Assembly (NCBI GenBank): GCA_030639305.1
Contig: DAOWCY010000228.1
Span: forward strand, 1-11,003
Origin: JAGLQA01 sp023135565
GTDB lineage: Bacteria; Acidobacteriota; Aminicenantia; UBA2199
Direction of reading: 5' to 3'
DNA: 11,003 nt
Program-made: the position numbers and the translations under genes
Shown: positions 6,090-11,003 of the stretch, one piece after another
Position numbering within the stretch: position 1 is the first letter of the stretch
Layout: each line of letters begins with the position of its first letter
The notes under the pieces: model-generated
Told to the model about the DNA's origin: nothing
What the model saw: the letters and a program-made list of their open reading frames with translations, nothing else
Database searches by the model: none

Positions 6090-6307
6090 CCCCGCGGGGA
6101 GCCTATAAGCCGCTCCGCGGCAAGAGGCAGTGTGTGAGCGCTTTTGATTCTAACTAAATAAAAGTTTTGTTCAAACTTTTTCAAAAGTTTGGCCCCCGGC
6201 AGGGCCGCCGGAGGCTAAGAGGGTGGGTGCGCCGCACCCCCGCCGGAGGCAAGGCGCTTTGGCCCCCGGCCCTCATCCCCTGCCCACGTGGTGGGCCCGT
6301 CGGAGGC
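6090..6307. repeat. Composite intergenic repeat, cluster C
   Basis: The space between the divergent xre and TumA genes contains CCCCGCGGGG (6090-6099), the CCTATAAGCCGC-TCC-GCGGC hairpin (to 6121), a block GAGCGCTTTTGATTC...GTTCAAACTTTTT (6136-6180) shared with cluster D, and GCCGCCGGAGGC (6204-6215). These are followed by the palindrome GGGTGCG-C-CGCACCC (6225-6239), a second CCGCCGGAGGC (6240-6250), the inverted repeat GCCCAC-GTG-GTGGGC (6282-6296) and a variant GCCCGTCGGAGGC (6295-6307). No gene is seen in it. Confidence 0.7.
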
Positions 6308-6317
6308 TAAAATCGAA

Positions 6318-6340
6318 CACAAAATCGAGGATGTTTTGTG
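6318..6340. promoter_or_regulatory. Operator-like inverted repeat upstream of the TumA-TumE promoter
   Basis: CACAAAA (6318-6324) and TTTTGTG (6334-6340) are perfect 7-bp inverted arms around a 9-bp spacer, ending 17 bp before the TTGACA box. The placement and symmetry suit a dimeric repressor or activator. Antitoxins often regulate their own operon, so TumA or the nearby Xre protein are candidates; this is inference. Confidence 0.4.
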
Positions 6341-6357
6341 ATTTAGATATAAAATAG

Positions 6358-6386
6358 TTGACAATCGGGTTCAAAAGTTATATTAA
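6358..6386 (+). promoter_or_regulatory. Promoter of the TumA-TumE operon
   Basis: A consensus -35 box TTGACA (6358-6363) precedes an AT-rich -10 region. TATTAA (6381-6386) has a 17-bp spacer; TATATT (6379-6384) has 15. AGGAG at 6395-6399 lies 5 nt before the ATG at 6405, giving a very short leader. Confidence 0.65.
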
Positions 6387-6404
6387 TATAGGTTAGGAGC
6401 AAAA

Positions 6405-6713
6405 ATGTTAGAGCAAGAAGTAGTAGATAATTTGTTAAGGCCGCTGGTACAGTCGGGGGTATATAAAGATGAGGTTTCAGCTTTGAGAGATATTATTCTC
6501 GATTATATCGACAGGAAGAAGAGGGATTACGATGAAGTTATAGCGAGTTTCGGGGAAAAATATAAAAAAGATTTTGCTGCATTTACGAAGGAGATAAAAA
6601 ACTCCGCCACACTTGAAGCTGAAGATGATTGGATGGAGTGGCAGGGGGCGATCGAGATGAGGAAAGGCTGGCAGGAAGCGTACCGGGATTCGATATATGG
6701 TAGTACTGTTTAA
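6405..6713 (+). CDS. tumA: Probable TumA-type antitoxin
   Basis: A 102-residue acidic, largely helical protein. The N-terminal part (VDNLLRPLVQSGVYKDEVSALRDIILDYIDRK in pieces, residues 7-38) has the look of a short antitoxin dimerisation and DNA-binding segment. The remainder is charged and likely wraps the toxin. Recognition rests mainly on the partner: the next gene overlaps it by 17 nt and looks like a TumE-family toxin. The order antitoxin then toxin with overlap is typical of type II modules. AGGAG 5 nt before the ATG and a TTGACA promoter support this start. I do not recognise a classic ribbon-helix-helix or Xre motif with confidence. Confidence 0.65.
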   Translation: MLEQEVVDNLLRPLVQSGVYKDEVSALRDIILDYIDRKKRDYDEVIASFGEKYKKDFAAFTKEIKNSATLEAEDDWMEWQGAIEMRKGWQEAYRDSIYGSTV

Positions 6714-7071
6714 TTTTCCTTCTTTAGTATCGATTCTTAGAAATCACGAATTAATCTCAAAAATAGAAGACATTCGTGTTGATGAAATCGCACAGCGAGG
6801 GTTTTACAAAATGAAGTGCCGGTTAATACCATCGAAGTATAGACTTGAGATCAAATTTATAAAAACTCATGAGGAGTTTATTTATGCATACCGGTTGTAT
6901 AGTACGACAACGATAGTGCGCTGGGACAATGCGCCCCATTACCCCGGTATCTCAACCTACCCGCATCATTTTCATGATCTGCACGGCAATGTCTTGGAGT
7001 CTGATTTGACGGGAGAAGCAGGAAAAGATTTAATCTTGGTGCTGTCGAAAATAAGAAAAATCCTGGTTTAA
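6697..7071 (+). CDS. tumE: TumE-family toxin of a type II toxin-antitoxin module
   Basis: A 124-residue basic protein. The C-terminal half contains RWDNAPHYPGISTYPHHFHD (residues 75-94), matching the histidine-rich RYDNAPHHP..STFPHHKH core of the TumE (formerly DUF6516) family as I recall it. The first half has alternating beta-like strands (YKMKCRLIPSKYRLEIKFIK). The start at 6697 overlaps the antitoxin by 17 nt; GGGA about 8 nt upstream is a weak ribosome site, so translation may be coupled to TumA. TumE proteins are treated as toxins in type II modules; the enzymatic action is not evident from this sequence. The frame is intact. The pair sits between repeat clusters, consistent with acquisition as a mobile cassette, although its base composition is not strikingly different. 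Confidence 0.72.
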   Translation: MVVLFNFPSLVSILRNHELISKIEDIRVDEIAQRGFYKMKCRLIPSKYRLEIKFIKTHEEFIYAYRLYSTTTIVRWDNAPHYPGISTYPHHFHDLHGNVLESDLTGEAGKDLILVLSKIRKILV

Positions 7072-7092
7072 TCTTTAGTACACTTTTCGGTA

Positions 7093-8541
7093 TTACTGCT
7101 GTTTGAGAATGTTGAAGCCCTTTAACGCCGCGGTTTTATAGGCTTCGGCCCAGGTGGGATAATTAAACACATTGTTGATAAAAAAATCGAGCTTGCCTTT
7201 TAACGCCATGGCCGCCTGCCCGATGTGAACGATCTCCGCTGCCTGGTCGCCGATAATATGGACTCCCAGGATTTCCCTGCTTTCGGGATGAAACAGTATC
7301 TTGAGTAAGCCGGTATCATCGCCGGCAATGGCTGCTTTGGCAATTTCGTTAAATTTAGCCGCTGCTTTTATGTAAGGAACCTGTTTTGCTGTTAATTCCT
7401 GCTCCGTGCTGCCGATGGACGACATCTCCGGGATGGTGTATATGGCAAAAGGAAAAAGTTCCGGTTTGTGGTATTTGCTTTCCAACCCCAGGGCATACCT
7501 GGCCGCCACCCGCCCCTGCTCAGCGCTGGTGGAAGCCAAAGCCGGGAACCCGATCACATCACCGCAGGCATAGATATTATCCACCGAAGTGCGGTAAGTT
7601 TCGTCTACTTTGACCAGCCCCCTTTCGCTCAATTCCAGCCCGATGCGTTTTGATTCCAGTTCCCGGATGCAGGGCAGCCGGCCCTTTGAAAAGAGGATGG
7701 CGTCGGCTTCTACAACCGTGCCGTCCACGGTTTCCAACCGGCCTTTGCCTGCGGGAGTGAGGGAGATTTTTTTATATTTTTTCCCCATCGACATGGCGAT
7801 ACCTAACTTCTCCATCTCTCCTTTAAACACCGCCACTATATCTTTATCTAAGAAAGGGAAAATATCTTCATGGCTGTCTATCAACCGGACTTTGCACCCT
7901 AAAGCGGCAAACATAAAGGCATACTCGCTGCCGATCACCCCGGCGCCGTAAACGATTAAGGTCTCCGGCAGGGACTTGATTTTATTTTTCGTAGTAAATA
8001 TAAAGTCGCTGTCGAAAATAACCCGGTAATCGAAAGGCACATCATCCGGGTGCCGGGGAACCGTACCTGTAGCCAACACGATTTTACCGGCTTTTATTTC
8101 AGCTATTTTTTGGCCGTTCCTGTTTTCCACTGCGATCGTATTCCTGTCCAAAAAAGAAGCCTGGCCGTACATTACGTCCACGCCATTCCTTTTAAATTGG
8201 GATTCGATAACTTTCAATTCATAAGTGAGAATGACCTCCACCCGTTCCAACAAATCTTTCAGGGTTATTTTTCCTTCGAAACGGCGGCTGGCACCGTAGA
8301 CTTTTCTTCGTCTCATACCTTTCAAGTAGAGCACGGCCTCTCTCAGGGTTTTGCTCGGTATGGTTCCCGAATGGAGGGAGACGCCGCCTAATTTATATTC
8401 CCGCCGGTCGATAACGATGGTTTTTTTTCCTTTTTTTGCGAACTGGATAGCTGCCCGCTGGCCTCCCGGCCCGCTGCCGATAACGGCAAAATCGTAATCC
8501 ACCCTACAGATATTTTCTTTTTTATTTGTTTTTGTTTCCAT
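7093..8541 (-). CDS. sthA: Soluble pyridine nucleotide transhydrogenase-like flavoprotein
   Basis: A 482-residue FAD protein of the lipoamide dehydrogenase/glutathione reductase fold, best matching SthA (UdhA), which exchanges hydride between NADPH and NADH in the cytoplasm. The FAD motif GSGPGG is at 22-27 and the NAD(P) motif GAGVIGSEYAF lies in the middle. The second FAD motif is YACGDVIGFPALASTSAEQG. The C-terminal dimer domain has HIIGDQAAEIVHIGQAAMAL and the SthA-like NNVFNYPTWAEAYKTAAL. The redox-disulfide site of related enzymes is GGVSLHSGTIPSK (52-64): both cysteine positions are replaced (Ser55, Thr60), so dithiol chemistry is excluded. Typical SthA keeps the first Cys, so Ser55 is unusual. 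The ATG at 8541 is preferred over a TTG at 8577 because a promoter -10 box ends 7 nt upstream and the TTG lies inside the -35 box. No Shine-Dalgarno site is visible. Confidence 0.85.
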   Translation of the reverse strand: METKTNKKENICRVDYDFAVIGSGPGGQRAAIQFAKKGKKTIVIDRREYKLGGVSLHSGTIPSKTLREAVLYLKGMRRRKVYGASRRFEGKITLKDLLERVEVILTYELKVIESQFKRNGVDVMYGQASFLDRNTIAVENRNGQKIAEIKAGKIVLATGTVPRHPDDVPFDYRVIFDSDFIFTTKNKIKSLPETLIVYGAGVIGSEYAFMFAALGCKVRLIDSHEDIFPFLDKDIVAVFKGEMEKLGIAMSMGKKYKKISLTPAGKGRLETVDGTVVEADAILFSKGRLPCIRELESKRIGLELSERGLVKVDETYRTSVDNIYACGDVIGFPALASTSAEQGRVAARYALGLESKYHKPELFPFAIYTIPEMSSIGSTEQELTAKQVPYIKAAAKFNEIAKAAIAGDDTGLLKILFHPESREILGVHIIGDQAAEIVHIGQAAMALKGKLDFFINNVFNYPTWAEAYKTAALKGFNILKQQ

Positions 8542-8548
8542 GCTAAGA

Positions 8549-8577
8549 ATTTTAGAATAGAATGGTTTTTTTTTCAA
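8549..8577 (-). promoter_or_regulatory. Promoter of sthA, probably leaderless
   Basis: On the minus strand TTGAAA (8577-8572), a 17-bp spacer and TAAAAT (8554-8549) precede the ATG at 8541 by 7 nt. Transcription would start at or one base before the start codon. There is no purine-rich ribosome site in the intervening TCTTAGC. Confidence 0.6.
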
Positions 8578-8610
8578 GGCTAAGCCCGGTTTTTTTAGCC
8601 TGCTATGAAA

Positions 8611-8896
8611 TTAGCCACAGAGGTCACAGAGGCGGATGGCATCCGCAACCTATGAACCGGGTGAAACGATTTCTTCACATTTAAAAAATCTTCGCAAAAA
8701 AACAAGATTTTCGCTGATAAGTAGTACAGAGAGGGGAGCGCTTTTGATTCTAAATAATAAGAAGTTTTGTTCAAACTTTTTTGAAGGTGCGGTATGCCGC
8801 TGGCCCCCGGCGACAGATCCAATGGGGGCGTCCCCCGGCAGGGACCTGCCGCGAAGCGGCTTAACGCCACCCCACGCGCGTGGGGCCGCCGGAGGC
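8611..8896. repeat. Composite intergenic repeat, cluster D
   Basis: The gap between the divergent sthA and thioredoxin genes carries CACAGAGGT-CACAGAGG and GCGGATGGCATCCGCA (shared with A, about 8616-8659), an unshared AT-rich piece, and the block GAGCGCTTTTGATTC...GTTCAAAC (8736-8781, shared with C). Next come GGGGG-CGT-CCCCC (8824-8836), the hairpin GCCGC-GAA-GCGGC (8848-8860), the perfect 16-bp palindrome CCCCACGCGCGTGGGG (8870-8885) and GCCGCCGGAGGCAAA. Frames that open across it are artefacts of the repeats. From 8897 to 8990 I see only a weak stem AGGGGA/TCCCCT (about 8947-8972). Confidence 0.7.
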
Positions 8897-8995
8897 AAAG
8901 AATGATTTAATTTCACTCGTTTCCGGGTGAGGCGCGCATCACATCAAGGGGAATTTTTTAGCCTGTCCCCTAAAAGGCCGCTTTTTAAAAAAAAG

Positions 8996-9024
8996 TTGAC
9001 AAAATAGAAAAGTTATGTTATATT
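8996..9024 (+). promoter_or_regulatory. Promoter of the thioredoxin operon
   Basis: A consensus -35 box TTGACA (8996-9001), a 17-bp spacer and TATATT (9019-9024) form one of the strongest promoters of the window. Transcription should begin near 9031, inside the palindrome described next. The leader is about 60 nt with a GAAGGAG ribosome site. Confidence 0.75.
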
Positions 9025-9051
9025 GTTACCGGCAATAGTTGCCGGTAGCAA
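9023..9051. promoter_or_regulatory. 29-bp nested palindrome over the thioredoxin promoter, probable operator
   Basis: Perfect 9-bp arms TACCGGCAA (9027-9035) and TTGCCGGTA (9039-9047) flank TAG. Four more positions on each side extend this to 13-bp arms with one mismatch (TTGT against GCAA). Each 13-mer is itself TTGY-N5-GCAA, so two smaller palindromes are nested in the large one. The site starts on the last two bases of the -10 box and covers the predicted transcript start, an ideal place for a repressor. The MarR-family protein at the end of this operon is the natural candidate. As RNA it could also form a 5' hairpin. Confidence 0.6.
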
Positions 9052-9089
9052 TTAATGCCAAAAGAAACCAATTTGAAGGAGTAAGTAAA

Positions 9090-9413
9090 ATGGCACAAGT
9101 AACAGACATTAATGACGATAATTTTTATGAAGTAGTCGGAAAAGGTGTAACCATAGTGGATTTTTGGGCCCCCTGGTGTTATCCTTGCCGCATGCAGGGT
9201 CCTATTCTCGATAAGGTTGCCGGCAAGATCGGTGATAAGGCAAAGATTTGCAAGCTCAATGTGGATGAGAACAGGGAAATCCCCCAAAAATTCGGTATAA
9301 CCGGGATACCTACGATGATTATTTTTAAGAATGGTGAATTGGCTGAGCAGTTCGTGGGTGTACAGTCTGAGAATACGTTGGTAGACACTGTAGAGTCTCT
9401 CGCTGCAGCTTAA
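9090..9413 (+). CDS. trxA: Thioredoxin with a WCYPC active site
   Basis: A 107-residue thioredoxin, the general cytoplasmic protein-disulfide reductant. The active site is WAPWCYPC, with Cys30 and Cys33; the standard WCGPC glycine is replaced by Tyr, which should alter redox potential and partner choice. The cis-proline is Pro74 (TGIPTM), the buried Asp is Asp24 (VDFWAP), and FKNGELAEQFVG completes the fold. GAAGGAG ends about 8 nt before the ATG at 9090; an in-frame TTG at 9039 lies inside the operator palindrome and is not a credible start. It is first in an operon with a glutaredoxin-like gene 13 bp downstream and a MarR gene. No thioredoxin reductase is in the window. Confidence 0.93.
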   Translation: MAQVTDINDDNFYEVVGKGVTIVDFWAPWCYPCRMQGPILDKVAGKIGDKAKICKLNVDENREIPQKFGITGIPTMIIFKNGELAEQFVGVQSENTLVDTVESLAAA

Positions 9414-9426
9414 GAAGGAAAGTAAG

Positions 9427-9660
9427 ATGGTTAAGATATATTCAACTCCAACCTGTACCTATTGTAATATAGCCAAGAAGTATTTGCGGGACAAAGGGGT
9501 CAAGTTTTCCGATTACAATGTAGCGGTTGACCTCCGCAGAGCCGAAGAGATGCTTCATAAGTCCAGGCAGCAAGGTGTGCCGGTAATAGATTTTAACGGC
9601 AAGATTATAGTGGGCTTCGATAAGCCCGGGCTTGACCGGGAGATCGCCGCGATGAGGTAA
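9427..9660 (+). CDS. Glutaredoxin-like protein, YruB/NrdH type
   Basis: A 77-residue small thiol oxidoreductase. It opens with a beta strand and the redox motif TPTCTYC (Cys10, Cys13), has the cis-proline GVPV (Pro52), and ends with GFDKPGLDREI, which resembles the GFD..KLDELL end of the YruB-like glutaredoxin family. Such proteins accept electrons from thioredoxin reductase or thioredoxin rather than glutathione in many anaerobes, and reduce small disulfides. AAGGAAAG lies just upstream, and the 13-bp gap after thioredoxin indicates co-transcription. The CxYC motif echoes the WCYPC of its neighbour. Nothing is truncated. Confidence 0.88.
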   Translation: MVKIYSTPTCTYCNIAKKYLRDKGVKFSDYNVAVDLRRAEEMLHKSRQQGVPVIDFNGKIIVGFDKPGLDREIAAMR

Positions 9661-9713
9661 CCTGCCGCACCCTCGAAGGCAAGAAAAAATAAGTTTAAAA
9701 ATGCGAGTAAAAA

Positions 9714-10121
9714 ATGGAACGATTGATCGATTTGATAGAACAGCTAAAAGCCAGATGTGTGGATAACGAATCGGTCATTATGGCGGAAGCTGATCTTTCG
9801 CCCGCTGAATATAACGGTATCTCGGCCTTAGAACCGGAGGAGGAAGTATGCGGCAGTACGCTTTCCCGCAAGATGAACCTCTCTCCTTCCCGGGCCAGCC
9901 GGGTAATCGACAAACTGGTGCGGAACGGTTATTTTTTAAGGGAATGTGATTCCGAGGACAGGCGGCGTTGTACTATATCGTTGGCGGAGAAAGGTATCCT
10001 GGTAAAAAGGCGCATCGAGGAGATCAAAAGGGAGTGTGAGGATAGGGTTATCCAGGGGCTTAGCACTAAGGAAAGGAAGTATTTTACCAGCAGTCTAAAG
10101 AAAATTAACCGGATTTTGTAA
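9714..10121 (+). CDS. MarR-family winged-helix regulator, cysteine-rich
   Basis: A 135-residue dimeric-type DNA-binding protein. The winged helix covers about residues 43-92: EVCGSTLSRKMNLSPSRASR is the helix-turn-helix, VIDKLVRNGYFLREC leads into the wing, and DSEDRRRCTISLAEKG is the typical MarR wing with its Asp-Arg signature. It has five cysteines (15, 46, 78, 86, 108); 46, 78 and 86 lie in or next to the DNA-binding domain. As the last gene of a thioredoxin-glutaredoxin operon it may be a thiol-based redox sensor that binds the palindrome over the operon promoter; this is inference. The ribosome site is weak (GAG about 7 nt upstream) and the 53-bp gap after the glutaredoxin has no promoter or terminator I trust. 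It ends 4 bp from the convergent neighbour. Confidence 0.85.
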   Translation: MERLIDLIEQLKARCVDNESVIMAEADLSPAEYNGISALEPEEEVCGSTLSRKMNLSPSRASRVIDKLVRNGYFLRECDSEDRRRCTISLAEKGILVKRRIEEIKRECEDRVIQGLSTKERKYFTSSLKKINRIL

Positions 10122-10125
10122 GAAA

Positions 10126-10815
10126 TTATTTTCCCCCCCCGGTTTCGTTTGCTGTGGTGGTATTTTTGTCCTGTTTGTCCTTTTTATTTTTCCCCCCCGG
10201 TTTCTTGATTTTTACCCGCTCCGATTTTATCAGGGTCATGCGAAAGGAGAGCTTGCCTTCTACTTCCTGTTCGAAACAGAGCGGCGGACCGGGCAGCATT
10301 TTAGCAAACCGATAACGCTGCACCACCTTCTTGCCCTCTTTGACCGAAGTCACAGTATAAAGCCGGCAGGCATAAGTTCCGGCAGGCGTGGTATATTTTT
10401 CAGAGGTGATTTTAGTCTGGGTTTTAGGAAAAGAAGCGTGAGCTTGCAGTTCTACCCATCTAATTTCTGCTTTTTGTGTTTCACCCACCTGCTTTCCTGC
10501 GGAATTTAGGGTCACGGATTCGAAAGTCGTCCCTAATAAAGTGCTGTTGGCAAAAGTCGTTATCCTGAAGGAATCGGGCCTGCCCGGCGCTTCTATTTTG
10601 TACTTCGTGCGCCGCCCTGTAGGACAAGCGTCTCGAATCTCCGCCGCGCTGAAAGGAGTAGGGGCGTGATTCTTACTCATGCGGTTATTCTCGTCAGGTC
10701 CGGCGGGCTGCGCCTGCCCGGCCTGGAAAATAGGAGAAAAAAACAAAAGCCCAACAAAAACCGGGATGCCTATCATAACAGTTAGTAAATTTTTTTTAGA
10801 TTTTTTGTTTTTCAT
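10126..10815 (-). CDS. Secreted protein of unknown function
   Basis: A 229-residue protein with a clear signal peptide: KNKKSKKN positive start, hydrophobic core at about 10-30, and a probable cleavage after AGQA (near residue 35). It lacks a lipobox cysteine, so it is likely released or held outside the cell. The mature part is beta-rich with three cysteines (64, 150, 180). TPAGTYACRLYTVTSVKEGK and RYRFAKMLPGPPLCFEQEVEGK recall small periplasmic or outer-surface beta-sheet proteins of the DUF3108/LolA-like kind, but I cannot assign a family. The last 30 residues are Lys-rich and low in complexity (KKPGGKNKKDKQDKN), possibly binding the cell wall or nucleic acid. C8 (10133-10140) and C7 tracts sit in this tail. 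The start is supported by a promoter whose -10 box ends 6 nt before the ATG; no ribosome site is seen. Confidence 0.7.
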   Translation of the reverse strand: MKNKKSKKNLLTVMIGIPVFVGLLFFSPIFQAGQAQPAGPDENNRMSKNHAPTPFSAAEIRDACPTGRRTKYKIEAPGRPDSFRITTFANSTLLGTTFESVTLNSAGKQVGETQKAEIRWVELQAHASFPKTQTKITSEKYTTPAGTYACRLYTVTSVKEGKKVVQRYRFAKMLPGPPLCFEQEVEGKLSFRMTLIKSERVKIKKPGGKNKKDKQDKNTTTANETGGGK

Positions 10816-10821
10816 GCGACT

Positions 10822-10850
10822 ATTTTAAACGAAAATTTTTATTTATTCAA
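10822..10850 (-). promoter_or_regulatory. Promoter of the secreted-protein gene, probably leaderless
   Basis: On the minus strand TTGAAT (10850-10845), a 17-bp spacer and TAAAAT (10827-10822) precede the ATG at 10815 by 6 nt (AGTCGC). The predicted transcript start falls at the start codon, as for the xre and sthA genes. Confidence 0.55.
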
Positions 10851-11003
10851 GCCTCCGGCGGTGCCCCCAGCAATTCCGCAAAATTTTTCAAATATTCAGT
10901 AATGATGGTGATATGAGATGCAATTTTGATGAATTCAAATTCTCAATTGCCATGAAACAGTTCTACCCGCCGTTAATTTCCCTGATTCTCCTGAAATTTC
11001 ATC
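10851..11003. other. Right-end intergenic stretch
   Basis: It opens with GCCTCCGGCGG (10851-10861), a fragment of the conserved core of repeat clusters A-D. The rest is AT-rich. A plus-strand frame opens at ATG 10913 (MRCNFDEFKFSIAMKQFYPP) and runs off the end, and a minus-strand frame is open from the edge for about 23 codons. Neither can be judged at this length and neither has a convincing ribosome site. Confidence 0.35.

Noticed and set aside
7386..8391. Several plus-strand frames opposite sthA
   Set aside because: They are antisense to a gene with complete FAD, NAD and dimer motifs.
8542..8577. TTG start for sthA at 8577
   Set aside because: It lies inside the -35 box and adds twelve residues with no family support.
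2881..8896. CRISPR array
   Set aside because: Repeated modules differ in length and orientation and lack regular unique spacers; no cas gene is present.
8595..8916. Overlapping frames on both strands in cluster D
   Set aside because: They run through GC-rich palindromes shared with other intergenic clusters, so they are repeat artefacts.
10913..11003. Partial coding frame running off the right edge
   Set aside because: Only 30 codons, weak ribosome context and no recognisable motif; not called as a gene.

Overview
The window looks like chromosome from an anaerobic bacterium with a Dsr-type sulfur redox system, most likely a Gram-positive of the Desulfotomaculum/Pelotomaculum kind. The reasons are a DsrC protein of the sulfate-reducer type beside a two-gene DsrMK module without DsrJOP, strong purine-rich ribosome sites on several genes, near-consensus sigma-70-type promoters with 17-bp spacers, and a high density of short GC-rich intergenic repeats. 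The assignment is inference; there is no rRNA, tRNA or CRISPR array to anchor it.

Layout. Bases 1-237 are an imperfect inverted-repeat element (MITE-like). A strong promoter then drives a three-gene operon (332-2875): a DsrC-like protein, a membrane cytochrome b (DsrM/TmcC-like) and a cytoplasmic HdrD/DsrK-like iron-sulfur protein. A repeat cluster (A) separates this from a convergent class V aminotransferase/cysteine desulfurase (3059-4219, minus). Next is an ATP-binding protein of the AlbA_2/HATPase_c_4 (RecG-related) kind that has lost its N-terminal domain (4532-5359), followed by repeat cluster B. Then come an Xre-type regulator (minus), repeat cluster C, and a two-gene toxin-antitoxin pair of TumA/TumE type (6405-7071). 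A soluble transhydrogenase SthA (minus) is followed by repeat cluster D and a thioredoxin - YruB-like glutaredoxin - MarR operon (9090-10121). A secreted protein of unknown function lies convergent to marR.

How the genes fit together. Much of the window concerns thiol and electron chemistry: DsrC/DsrMK at the membrane, a cysteine desulfurase as a persulfide source, SthA for NAD(H)/NADP(H) balance, and thioredoxin plus glutaredoxin under a probable 29-bp operator that may bind the co-transcribed, cysteine-rich MarR protein.

Main oddities. (1) The DsrC lacks the second redox cysteine (CysB is Ala) although it otherwise looks like a sulfate-reducer DsrC and sits with DsrMK. (2) At least three genes (xre, sthA, secreted protein) have a promoter with a 17-bp spacer whose -10 box ends 6-7 nt before the ATG and no Shine-Dalgarno site, the signature of leaderless mRNA. 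(3) A modular family of intergenic repeats recurs in four places, two of them inverted around a 2.4-kb segment. (4) A nested palindrome overlaps the thioredoxin promoter.
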